Source: Certhia americana (Eukaryota; Chordata; Aves; Passeriformes; Certhiidae). Taken from it: DNA of 64,000 bases. Shown one piece after another: positions 24,960-37,384 of this stretch (the stretch's first letter is position 1; each line of letters begins with the position of its first letter). The notes below the pieces were generated by a model, which saw only the letters and a program-made list of their open reading frames with translations, made no database searches and was not told the origin of the DNA. Where the stretch lies: assembly GCA_018697195.1 (NCBI GenBank), contig CM031878.1, forward strand, positions 9,817,351 to 9,881,350, read 5' to 3'. The translations under genes were made by a program, and so were the position numbers.

Positions 24960-26545
24960 AAGTATTGGGAGAATGAAGAACTGCCTGCTGTAGGACATGA
25001 CTAGGTTCATGAACATCTAAGGAACTTGAAGGTGCACAAGTCCATGATGAAATACATCCATGAGTTCTGAGGAAGTTACTGAGGTGTTAGCTATCATAGT
25101 TAAGGAGTCGTGGCAGTCTAGTCAAACACCCACTGATTGGATAATGCCCTATTTTTTAAAAGGGAAACAAATAACACCCAGGGAACAAGCCAGTCAGTCT
25201 CACCTCAGTGGTTGGTAAGATCATGGAGGAGATTCATCTGAGAACTAAGGCATGTGGAACATGAAGAGGTGAGTACTGACAGCCAATCACCATGTTAACA
25301 TGGCTTCAGTAAGGGCAAAATGTACCTGAAAAATTTGATCACCTTCCATAATGGGCTTCCAGCAGTGGATAAGGGCACGGTAAGAGACATCCTCTATCTG
25401 GACCTGTGCCAAGCATTTGACACTGTCTCCACAACATCCCTATCTCTAAACTGGAGAGACATGGATTTGATAGATGGGCCACTGGGTTAAAACACTGGCT
25501 GGATGGTAACACTCAAAGAGTTGCAATCAACAGCTCAATATCTAAGTGGAGACTGGTGATGTCCCTCAGAGATCAGTGTTGGGACACTATTTAATATGTC
25601 TGCCAGTGACACGGACAGTGGGACTGAGGGCACCCTCAGATTTTCACAGATGACACTGAGCTGTGGGGTGTGGTCATTAGACTGGAGGGAAGGGATTCTG
25701 TCCAAAGGGACCTTTGACAGAGAGGTGGATCTGTGCAAAGTTCAACACAGCCAATTCCCAGGTCCTGCACCTGAGTTGGCACAATCCCAAGCCAAATAGA
25801 GTTTATGTGGAGAATGGATTGAGATTAGCCCTGGGGAGAAAGATCAGGGGTGTTTGTGGACAAAAACCTCTATATGACTCAGCCACATGCACTTGCAGCC
25901 CTGAAAGCCAATTGTATCCTAGGCTGCCTCCAGAACAATGTGGCCAGCAGGATGAAGCAAGTGATTCTCTCCCTCTACTCTCCTCTGGTGAGACCCACCT
26001 GGAGCACTACATCCAGCTCTGGGGTCCACAGCTTAAAGAAGGCCATGGACCTGCCAGAGCAAGTCCAGAGGAGGCCACAAAGATGATCAGGCATCATTCC
26101 TCTCCTCTGAGGAAAGGCTGAGACCATTGAGGTCATTCATCCTGGAGAAGCGAAGGTTCAAGGAGACTTTGCAGCACCTTCCAGTACCTAACTACCCCTA
26201 CCAGAGGGGTCACAAAAGAGCTGGAGAGGGACTTTTTGCAAGGGAGTGTAATGACAGGGCAAGGAGCAATAGTTTTAAACTGGAGAAAAATAGGTTTACA
26301 TTAGTTATTAGGAAGAAATACTTCAGTGTGAGCATGGTGAGGAACTGGAACATGTTGCCAAGAGAAGTTGTGGACTTCACAACCCTTGAGGTTTTCAAGA
26401 TCAGGCTAGATGGGGCTCTAAATAATCTAGTCTAGTGGAACGTTCCCTTTCCATTCCAGAAAGGTTGGAACAAGATGGTCTTTAAGGTTCTTTCCTACCC
26501 AGGCCATTCTATGATTCTCTGTTTCTATGATTGTATGATCTGTGT
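24960..26545 (+). mobile_element. CR1 LINE, 5'-truncated, decayed
   Basis: This copy keeps about 1.6 kb of a CR1 non-LTR retrotransposon from the reverse-transcriptase part of ORF2 to the 3' end. Visible reverse-transcriptase motifs are LDLCQAFDTVS (25398-25430), VPQRSVLG (25561-25584; the family normally has Gly where Arg is seen) and FTDDTELW (25643-25666; the catalytic F/Y-A-D-D with Ala replaced by Thr). The frame is broken many times, so open pieces such as 25714-26121 and 26127-26435 are fragments, not genes. The 3' UTR shows the usual CR1 run, with GGAGAAGCGAAGGTTCAAGG near 26145, AGGAACTGGAACATGTTGCC near 26339, and the tail CCATTCTATGATTCTCTG followed by degenerate ATGATT units ending near 26545. 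The 5' limit is approximate. The copy cannot retrotranspose. Confidence 0.93.
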
Positions 26546-26549
26546 TGGT

Positions 26550-29500
26550 TGAACACCCAGAGTTTGCCATGCAACTTACCTTTCAAAGACCCTAAGATTT
26601 CAGCTTATGACTTCAGTTGCTGGGCTAAACACCAATTCTGTGTCTCTATTTTCCAGACTTTTAAGAATCCATTTTTCATTGCCATGACTAGCAGTAATGC
26701 TACTCTTGACATAGTGAAATGACACCGCCCGAATTTCTCTGTTTGATGAGAGAAGGAAGGCTTTTAATTTGCCAAACGGTAGTTTCATAACGCAAAGTTT
26801 AGAGGTAAATACCACTTCCATCTTTCAAACATCTGAAGTATAATTAGACAAATCTTAAGTACTTTTGAGCAATCTGTTCCAGGATTACAGCCCTGATCCC
26901 ATGTTAGAGCACAACTAATGCAAGCCTCTACATACTGCCTTTGAAAAATGGAAGAGGTTGGCAGAAACATCAAATATTGATACTTATCTCTTGGAGCACT
27001 TTTTGGCTGTAGATAACCAGAAGTTCTCCAACTATTGCTGCAGCATGCTTGAACTACAGATGACAAGCACAGGTACCCCCTCCTTTTTCTTACTGCTCTG
27101 GCACTGACATTAACTGAGACACCACATTAAGTCACACACTGAGACTGTCATTAACTGGCTCACCACAGAAAATTGGTCACATTGAAGAATCAAATCTCCT
27201 CCTTGTTGGATGTGAGATGGCTTTATTTAAAGGACTTTCTTCTTTCAGAAAAGTTTGAAGCTCATAATACCTCACTCCAGGCAGACACACAGATCAGAGA
27301 CTGTTCTGTCTTCTCTTGAATTTCACTTTACATCCTAGCAGAGGATAGGAGAAAAACACTAGGAATGCTAGCCTGCATACAGATTCAGGGAAGAGGCATA
27401 ATTAGATCCATGTCCTCCTACATTGCAAGTAAGCACCTGCATAACTTTTATCCCTACAGGCTTCTCTGCATGCCAGAGAATGCCTAGGAGCAGTTGAAGG
27501 GTTCTGGCAACTCCTGTAGAGATAGTGTTTCATGGTTCCTCCAAGGCCTATCAGCTACTAACACAGGTTTCACTTCCTTGTCCTCATGTTCTCCATAACC
27601 AGAGGTAAAGACAAAAGTGTTGGTTCTTAGATGCCCAAAGATGCTTTTTCCATAGACTGAGAAATAAGACAGCATCAAGCTATATGGTTGAAAAGCTAAA
27701 CCTGAAATAATTCCATGTGTTTTTATTATGATTAGTTCATCATCTATTATTATTTTAGATGCAAATATGTGCATTAGATTCCAACAGTTTTCCAGCAGTT
27801 GTTTTCAACTCTACTTGATTCCTGATCTATTTCTGACTCCTGCTTTTTTTTACGAAATGGAATGTACTTCAGCAACCATGCCTTGTCCCCACTTGAACAT
27901 TAAATTTAGCACTTTTGACCATAACCAAGAGAATCAGAGCATGCTTAGAACACCAGTAACTCGCATAAAATTCTGTCTTGCCCTTAAACAGAAAACTTCA
28001 AAAGTTTCAGAGAATGAAACAGTTTTTCAAAATTGCTTCAATTTGATTAATACAATCCTCCATTGAAAGGCATGAAGTTTCAGGCATCCCAAACATAAAG
28101 AATTCTTCTCAAGAAAGATTGTCAGAGCTGTCACAGGAAAGCTAGGACAATGTTTGCCTGAAAGACATCTAGAGCTTTGCATTACCTTTTTTTTGTCTGG
28201 GAAAATCCAGACACATAGGTTATTGTTATTTTTAGGAGAAAATCAGGACCACCCATAAAACCATGGGTATTTTCTGCTATGCAGGAACATTACAAAATAG
28301 AATTGGTATGTTTAGTGTGGTCTAGCCACCCTACAGGAATATCCTCATTTGCTTTTAGCATAACTAGAATTTTATACATGTTTGCATCTGGACTAACAGA
28401 AAAGAGAGTCAGAGGGTCCAAGTAACATCACCTTCAGAAAACAAATGTATTTTCTGAAAACCTTAAAGTAATCATTTGCTTAGAAATTCCAAGACAAAGG
28501 AAGTGAAAGTAATGAGTAAGTGAGCATTTTAAGAGAGAACAGATCTTGTGGGGAAGTCTCCTGGGAAAGAATTGTTCCAGCCACTGTGAGTGAAAGCAAA
28601 CACTGTTTTAATGTTTAATAGCATGTTTTCTTTCCTTTGGCCTGGCTTCCCTCTAGAAAATGTTCCAGTATGACTGAGTGGTAAGGAAAAGAAACTGGCT
28701 CTCCTGGAGCAGTTTTACTAGGTTTTGTACAGCAGATATGTACTGGACCATGGAAACACACATGCAAGACCTCATCTGTGCAATAGAGAAGAAAATACTA
28801 TCTACCTGCCTACTCTGACAGTGATCTAAAAGTCACCCACCCCTGCAGTCAGCAGTAGCTTTCTCATTTTCCAGATATACAGACAACCTAAAATGTATGA
28901 ATCTAAAGGTGGTGCTTGAAACATAAAGCCCCTACATGTCTGCACCCTGGTTCTACATTGTACATACAGTTTCTACAAATTTGTTCCATTAGAGCAGCCA
29001 AAAGGCTAAACTCAGCATCCTCCACAAAACCATTACTTCTGTTACAATGCAGCATTGCCTGTGTTTCATCCTCATAAGTCCGTGTGCTTCTCGTACCTTC
29101 TTCAACCCACTGGAACCCATTGCATGCTCAGCTATAACTACCTAGCAGTGGTCAGCTCTGATCTCTGCCCATAATGAAAATGTCAGTGTGCCAGTATGGA
29201 AAACAACAAGGAATTCAGAAAAAGCTGTTGTACTTGTCAGACCACAACAGGGAGGTTCAACTCTTCTCCTAGAGAGCTGGAACAATGCCAGGGAGAAATT
29301 GTTAAAAAACCCAGGTCCTTTGATCACGCTTTCCACCTGAGTGCTGCTGAGTGATTTTGCACAAATGGTGTATGAGGTCAGGTACCTGTCAAGCCTGAAA
29401 AGGGCTTCAGCTATAACTCTGAATGCTATTAGATGTCTATACAAAGGGCCACAGGAATTCCCAGTAGGAGGTGTGTGTGGCTTAGCTGCTCTATGTGCTG

Positions 29501-32500
29501 CTCAGATGTATTGGGAAGAGGATTAAGAAGTTTATGATGACATCCAACAGATCATTAAAACAAACAAACTGGCAGGATGAGGAATCAGTAACACAGGAGC
29601 ATGGTTTTAGCCTAATGATTTGTTGCCTCCACTGGGCAGCCTGCCTAACCTTGGTATATCTGAGTTGCATCATTTCAGGGAATAATGTCCTTGAGTGATT
29701 AGTACTGCAGTAAAGTTACAGGTCAAAAGGTCTGAAACATGACCTGTTTGGAAAGATGGAAGAAAAGGCAGTTGTTTAGTCTGGAGGACTAAAGACTGCG
29801 GGGAAGGAGTGGTACAGCTTCAATTTTGCAGGAAAATGGAAAGGAATACAAATGTTGCAGAGAAGACAGGAAGCAGTGGGTATGAGTTTCAACAATAGAG
29901 ATAATGTGGTAGAAGCATTAGGTAATCTGTCTCTGGCTAAAGTTGCCTAAGATAGTATTGAATCCTCATCAATTAAACTAAATATGAATTAGACAAGAAT
30001 CATAACGTGACATGGATTCGGTAGATAGGCAGGGAGATGAACTAGATGAACTCGATGAACTCAAGTTTTATTCTGGCAGTAATTTGAGTAATTTTGTGTT
30101 ATCTCTATGTACTGAAAATACACACAAGGCTGTGTATTTTAGTACCTATTTATGAAGGACCTCTCCTAATCTTTAGGGCAGCTTGATTTTAGAGAATTGT
30201 ACTGAACATACAGAATAATGGGCTTTTTTTCTGTTTCAACCATTTTTCAGCATCCCATATTTGTGGAGCATTATGACAGGGTTTTGCAATTTTAGCACTC
30301 ATGATAAAAGCAGCTTACTGTTTTGTTTCCTTCCTCTTGCTTGCAACTCTTGAGTTTGTTTTGCTAGTATTTATTGCCAACAGATTCAAAGCAAAGAAGC
30401 TAGTCAGAAAAAACCTTGTAAAGCATTGACAACTGATTACAAACCGTGATGCAGTTTGTAAGGCTTTTCCTGATTCTCAGGACAGTATATGAACAACAAA
30501 CAGAAAACTACCAGTCAGGGCTGGTCTAAGCCCAGCCAAGAGCATCTGGTACAAATGTGTAGAGATTCACAGGGAGTAGAGCAATCAGGGAAGCAAGGAG
30601 CTGTCTAATTCTGTAGTAAAGTAACCAGCAAAAGTACAGAACTGACAGCTTGCTTATCACTACTTGTTTTAGTAGAAAAAAGTAGGTCTCTTGCTGTTCA
30701 CTGCTGTCTTTTCCTGCACAATCTATTTCCCTTCTGATCTGATGATTCATGTTTATGAAACTTTTTAGATCAATGGTGTGACTTTCTGCTTAAGACTAAG
30801 GCCGTCTGCCAGCTCCGATTAGGGGAAATGCTTGAACACGTACAACCAGATGGTGCTTGCTTGCTTTACTTAGATTGCACAGAAACTCAGGCAGCAATAA
30901 AGGGTGGAAATAAAATGTAGTGCCTCTCAGAGACACTGGAATCGGACCCAAAAAACCTTATTTGTATGGCACTGCATTGTGTTCAGACTTAGCCCAAGTG
31001 TTCTTACATTTTCCTATAAATGATATTTCTATTAGTTTGTGATTTGGCCAAAGCTGCACAGATTTTCATGCAAGCAACACAAAGTATAACATTCTCAGAT
31101 TGTCCCTTTATCATATTGCAAGACTTCTAAGTCTTGAGGGGTTTGAAATTAATTTTTAGATCTGATGCAATCTGTTTTCTCGTTATTTTACTTTTAGGAA
31201 TGGAGGTGGTGTTTCACAAAAAACTAGGAAAAAACCAGAATGTTGTAGCAATGCTCCCTAAGTGGTAAACTTGTGGCAAAAGAAAAAGAAAGTATATGAT
31301 AGCATAAATGAAACAATTTTATATTGCCAGCTCTCCTGCTTATGGTCAGTATCATTTAATGTCTTTATTTCATAGAGAAAGGACAATGATTGACAACTTT
31401 TAACTTGAAGTTTATATCTTGCTCTGATGAAAAGTCAGGCTGGAACGTGGTATGACCTTTGCATTTCTTATAACAGCCAGGTAACCCAATATTATTAATA
31501 ACAAAGTATTTAGAAATTGTTCTTGTTCTGAGCTGACAAGTGACATGTACTGTGTTATCAGTTGGCTCTCTCCTGCATGCCTTCTTAGGGAAGTAAATAG
31601 CTGACCACTTAGAGACCTTAGAGACACTTAGGTTAAGATAATCTGGGGACAAGAGCAAGGAAACTGGAGGTGTTTGAGATAGTTAGGCATGATATCTGGC
31701 AAATACCTGCCTATACTATTTGTGGTTATAGCCTTTGCTTTTTATTCCTCCCTAAACATTAACCCTGTTGATAATATTAGATGAAAAGTTAAAGGAATAG
31801 GTTAAGGGCAATTCCTTTTACCTTTTTTGAAGCTGGTATTTCTGAAAATGAAACCTCTACGACAGTGTTAATCAGAGAGAGGAGAGAAAAAGTAAATCAA
31901 AAGGACAGTGACATTCGTTTCTAGAGTCTGAAAATGCACAAAAGCATTTTAAGATACCTTTGGTACATAACTGCCTTTTGAAAAACACAGAAGACCTTGA
32001 GACTGAATTTCCAAAATAGTTTTTAAAAGCTAGCCACAATTTCTTCCATTATTGGTGTATTCTGCAGAATGTACTCTGATGTACTCTGCTATCCCAGACA
32101 CATTCTGTTGTCTGTCCCCCAGTTACAGAAATACACGTGTTTTACACTATAGAGTCTCACAGAAATGAGCTTAGCACAATGGCCTCTCTCCTGCTGCACA
32201 TACAAGATGCAGCTGGTTGGTCTGATTTTTTGCTCCTCTAATCAAAGCACTCAGCACATTGTAGCCATGATCGTTCTACAGTGCTATACCAAGGCAAGAA
32301 GGGATAATTTGTCTGGACCTCATAGCATGTCCTTTGAAGTAAAAGAGCCTTGCAAGAGGCACACTGACAAGCTGCAGCCAGGTTCTGCTCTCCTGCTCCG
32401 TGTGTGGAACCCTGTTTTTCAAGGAAATACTCACCATTGTGTGTCCTAGCATGCCTCTATCTGTCAATAGCAAAGACAAAGTCACCTGCAAGGTCTACAA

Positions 32501-34060
32501 ATGTCTTGTAGTGAGCAGCTAATTTTTTTAACATAGAGTTCTTCCTTTCTTCTTTCAGAGAGTTTGCAAGAAGAGCAGTCTCTGACTTTTTCCAAAGTAA
32601 ATTGTACATTGGGCTAAGTTCCCATATTAAGTATGAGCTTCATAGGTCATGTCATCCACAGGTTTTACTTGTGATACCTATAGTCCAATGTTATGCAGCT
32701 AAAAAGCTACAACTACCCAGGAAGAAGGAAAAAACTCAGCTTGCTCTGGTATAGATTGCCTCATGCCTGTGCTGGCAAAATTATAATAAGTTGATAATAA
32801 TCTATCACTTTGGGTTGATCTCGTCTTTTTTTTTTTTTTAAGTGACAACATTTTGAAACATATCAACTATAAAAAAGGTGAACTATCTCTGCATAAAAAC
32901 AAATGCATGCATTATTAAATGCTGAAAGATAATATTATGCACATTTATGCTGTGCCCCAGTACCAAGTAAATATCATAGAATGATTGCATGAGTGCACAC
33001 AAATTAAAATTATGACAGGTAATTTCTTTCATGTGTTTTGCCTTTGGGTAGGGATTGTCTGTGAAAAGGGCATGATTTTCTAAAACTGAGTCATCTGTAT
33101 ACGAAACAGCCAGAAACAATATTTTCACAGAGGCTTTAAGATTATAGCATTCATATATTTAAAATCCTTTTCTTTCCTAAGAGTTTATAAACACGTGAGA
33201 ATCCTTATAATATGCCTGATAATAAGACTACACTTAGATTTGATATTGATTAGGTGAAATTAGGAGCCTCGGTTTCCCAAGACAGAGAACCTCTATGACA
33301 TTGTCGTACCCAAATCCAGCATGATAGACAAGATGAAGAATGTATTTCCCCCTTCCTCCTCCCTCTTGAAGGTCAAATCATTACTCTGGTTGCTTAATGA
33401 GAACTGTCATGCTGACAAGCCTGTTAAGCTCTGACAAAACCTCTTGCCCAGTATCCTGTCTCTGACAGGGAGCAGTAATAGATACCTAGCAAGAACCTGA
33501 ACAATATGACCTGCTGCTAGGTACACTGTCCTAGTTGTTGGTCTTTGGCAGCTTTATGCCTTCCTGAGCCTGTGGCTGCAGCCACTGACAGATGAAATAC
33601 TGTAATATTCTTCAGTCTTTTCTTTGGCCTTATAAGGGTTGCAATTTACTATAATTTTCTGTGCATTCCTCTTGAAAAGCAGGTCAAATAACAGAGAGAA
33701 TATCTGCTTTTGATGGCCAAGAAAAGGATCATTCAATTCCCTCCTTTTTTTGCAGGGCACCTGAATGTGCTTGGCAGGAACAGGACAAAAGTGAAGGGCA
33801 AAGAGCCCTTTCCACAATATGGAGTGGAACAGGCAGAACTGAGTCATTAAAGCCATGTTTCTGTTTCTAAATGGGACAGACTTAGGAGAGGAGCTTAGCT
33901 GCTGTTACAGTTTTGTCCTGTGTCAGCTAGCACCCTCTGAAATACTGCCTTAGTATGGTGCAGGCAATAGCATGTGCCAGGCTATTCCCAACAGGTATTC
34001 ATATGTTGAATCCCTAGTCTTGAACACAGCCCTTTTTCTATTTTGAGACAACTTAAACTG
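26550..34060. other. long AT-rich tract without genes
   Basis: I recognise no exon, RNA gene or repeat family over 7.5 kb. A 9-bp motif GATGAACTA/C is repeated three times at 30036-30062. At 30887-30960 an AATAAA-bearing segment with a few CpG could be an old polyadenylation site, but nothing around it supports a gene or an LTR. Open frames up to 117 codons occur on both strands without motifs. Confidence 0.5.
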
Positions 34061-34062
34061 CA

Positions 34063-34110
34063 AGAAAGAAAAAAAAAAAAAAAAAAAAAAAAAGAAAGAA
34101 AGAAAAAAAT
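34063..34110 (+). repeat. poly(A)/(AAAG)n tract
   Basis: GAAAG units flank a run of about 24 A. Confidence 0.95.
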
Positions 34111-34114
34111 AGAT

Positions 34115-36610
34115 CTGCATAATCACCACATGGAACACAAAGGAGCAAAGGAGACCCAGAGCCAGCTCTGTGTAGTGTGAACCCTGCCATTTGGCGCAGG
34201 GTATGGGAACAGTCCCTGCCCTTGTGTCACTTAGCAGAATGAATGGATCCAGAGAGACTGGGAAGCTGATGAGAAAATCAGTAAGCACACCCCAAACAGA
34301 ACTCAGAGATGGTAGGAAGAGTGGGTTTTTTTATGAACCTGCATGGAACAGTTTGTATGTCAGAAATCTACTACGCTGATGGTGTTAAAGTCTGAATCCA
34401 ACACCAAGATAAGGATACTTCTAAGCCTTGTTAATATCTATTCTGTCTCAGTACAATCTTCTCTACTTTAAAGCGAGTTTATACCCATAGTTTATCATTA
34501 ACATCCCAAAAATTTTAACATTTAGCCAAGCTCAGACTAATGAAGCCTTGACAGGAAGGTGTCATCCTGAGGTCTTCACTTGACCCATGCTCTGAGACAA
34601 CCATAGAACACTGGATACAGCTGTACCTTTGAGCTGTTATGAAAAGGACACATACCTTGCTCCACATATATACTGTCAGGAAAATTTCACTCATTCTTCT
34701 CTGTGTGAGTCGTTTACTATACTATTTTCTTGTAAACTACTTCCATTAAACTTCTATTTCCATTGAACTTCTATAACAAGGTAGTCAGGAACAGGGCATG
34801 AGTCACACAACCAGGTTAATGTAGTACTTTTAAGTAATTGTTGATAACTGCTGTTAATAAGTAATTTTCCCTAGTAAGAGTTGTGGTGGCAAAAAATAGT
34901 TTCTTCTCAAAAGGGCACTGGTCTTCCAGAGTATCTCTCATCATAATCCTGATTCAACCAAATTCTGCCAAGCTGTGATTAGCACAATTTTCATACAACT
35001 TAGTTTTACACACCAAATTTAACTGTACCTTTTCCAGACTCTTCTTACTTGCTAGAGCAAGCTACATGTGGTTAAATACATGTCGGTTGTTTCAGTTCCC
35101 TGTTTTCAAAATTCTGAATGTATTTTTTCTGGAAATGGAAATGTTAACTCTCTGCACATGTAAATTACTGTAACTGTATCATCTGTCATGAATTAATGCA
35201 TTTTGCAGTATAACTTATCTCATGAAAGTTCATTTCTTATCTCTTTAACAAGAAATATTCAATCAGAAAGAACAAGAAATATGTGAGCATTTAAAATGAG
35301 AAGATATGTTTGCTGAAAGCACTGCATATCAATACATAAGTATAACAAAAATTCACACTTTTTCATTCATCTTCATAGAGGCCACTTCATTCCTACAAAA
35401 GATAAAAGACAGCCAGGATAAAGATAGAGACATAATCCAAGAAAAACAAGAAATATTGAATGTGCTAAATATATTCACCCTGTAAATGGCTTCATATGAC
35501 TCTTTCTCTAAATCTACAACCCTGTCAGTGCTTTACAACACTTCATCAATTTGTTGTGGAGAATGAAATGGAATGCTGACTTGGGACAGTTTCTTTTTTT
35601 TTCCATTGACATCTTCTGGTGCCAGTAAATCACTCACCCCCTAGGTTGTCACAGCACACATGTCAACATATTGAACTTAGCTAGACAAACTGGGGCCTAA
35701 TTTGAAGCATTCAGCTGAGCTCTTATTCCATATGCAGAAAATTCATAGTGAGAACATTACTAAAATTCATGAGAATTATGAGAGGAGGAAAACCCAATCC
35801 TTTGAGTTAAAAAAAGAAAGGAATTGGCTCATTTCCCGGTACAGGATAGTTAACAACACACAATTTTTTTTTTTCTACTTCAAATGGCGTTTGCTACCAT
35901 ACAGGTCAAAACTGACAATAATAGTACATGCTGAAGAAAAAAGAATTTAGATGTTCATAGCCTATAATACAGTGAAATTAGTATTTTTACTCTCTTCCTC
36001 ATTGCACCTATAGACGCATAAAGCTGTTCTTCACAGAGTACATTAGCAACTTGGTGCACAGAGACCTTACACTATGGCACCAATTAAGCTTAATAAAAGT
36101 TCTACAGCTGAATTCTCTCCTGCCTTCAGCTGAAAATGTACTCCTAATGGTGTTTGAAATAACTTCCCTCCATGAGTTTTTCTCTGTAAGTTTTTTACCT
36201 TTTATGTCATTAAAAATTGCAGCACAATTTGCATATTTTGCAGTCACTAAGTCCGTGTTTCTTAATCAAGTGGTTTTCCTCCTTAATTGAATTTCAATGG
36301 AATTGCTCTGCGTGCTATTATGGATAGAGCAGAAAATGTTGACATACAGCAGTGATCTACACAACTGCCACCACCTGCTAAATTGGATCCTGACTTTGTT
36401 CATTTGTGGAAGGTTCTATTAATTTACTTACTGGTGTCACTTTTTTCTGACCATGTTTTGCATCTTGTTTTTCTCTAAGTGCTCTTCTCCTCCCTGCTTT
36501 CTACCTACTATCTTGATTTTCTTCTCAACTGCATAATAAACAGAGTATTTTCTCATTATATATTAATGACCTGCATGTTTCCAAAGCTTTTATCATGTCT
36601 TTTTTAATTG
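34115..36610. other. no gene; possible conserved element at 36000-36290
   Basis: AT-rich sequence. The block 36008-36290 stays open on both strands for about 79 codons and has a compact mixture of AATTAAG, TTTGCAT and TAATTGA motifs without low complexity. That is compatible with conserved regulatory DNA, but no direct evidence is available here. Confidence 0.4.
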
Positions 36611-36612
36611 GG

Positions 36613-36660
<48 letters not shown>

Positions 36661-36670
36661 AAAAAAAAAC
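36613..36670 (+). repeat. poly(A) tract, 47 uninterrupted A
   Basis: A47 at 36613-36659, then C, A9, C. This is the longest homopolymer in the window. An AATAAA lies about 80 bases upstream (36534-36539), too far to be a normal poly(A) signal. No retrocopy is recognised on its left. Confidence 0.97.
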
Positions 36671-36674
36671 AACC

Positions 36675-37055
36675 ATGTGGGGAAGACAAATCACAGGTCT
36701 TCAAAATAGAGCCCCTACTTTTTATTATCGTGTTCATTTAACCATTTACATAAGATTGCATGCCATTCTGGACAAGCTCTGGCTTCTTGTAAGTTTCATT
36801 GTGTACAGAAGAGTTTCGGGACATTTTTCTGTTTTTATAATGCAGATGTTGAGATTGCATTTTGGCCAAATGCATTGAAGAGAAATGTGCAAACATTCAT
36901 TTAAAAAAAACCACTAGTTTGGTGTTTGATCTTAGATACACTCATTCTAATAGGGGAAGAACTCATAAAATCTGGCTCTGTTTTTTGGGTCAAGGAGTAG
37001 CAAGAGCAGACCACTATACAAGGTAAGAAAAACCAATCAAAACAACCATAACAGG
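36675..37055. other. no gene seen
   Basis: AT-rich unique sequence. Confidence 0.5.
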
Positions 37056-37059
37056 CTGG

Positions 37060-37380
37060 GCAGAATGTTCCATCAACACCTCCGCACCTGGGGAAGAGGT
37101 GAAGAGGTCCAGGAACTATCCAGAGAGTCTTCTCAGGAGCAGCAGGAGATGGAATGAGGGAAAAGACTTAACTGGATTATGGCATAGCCCCAAGAGTAAT
37201 TTAGGAGGTAGGTGAAGGCAGGTGCTGAAGGCAGGTGTGCTAACAACATAGCCAGGGAATGAAAGGCCTGGGTCTGAGTCTACAGGCAGTTCCTGGTTGT
37301 GGGCAAAGAGAGGAAGTCCTAGGTGATGCTGGTCAGAGCTTATAAGACCTATTGGTGTCCTCACAGTCCTGACCAAAATT
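37060..37380. other. GC-richer block, unclassified
   Basis: It is purine-rich on the plus strand (GGGGAAGAGGTGAAGAGGTCC near 37091; repeated GAAGGCAGGTG at 37216 and 37228) and clearly different in composition from both sides. It may be an old transposable-element remnant. It contains a minus-strand frame of 86 codons without motifs. Confidence 0.35.
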
Positions 37381-37384
37381 TATT

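Noticed and set aside
25596..26435. Plus-strand frames of 67-135 codons
   Set aside because: They are pieces of the decayed CR1 reverse transcriptase and its 3' UTR, not host genes.
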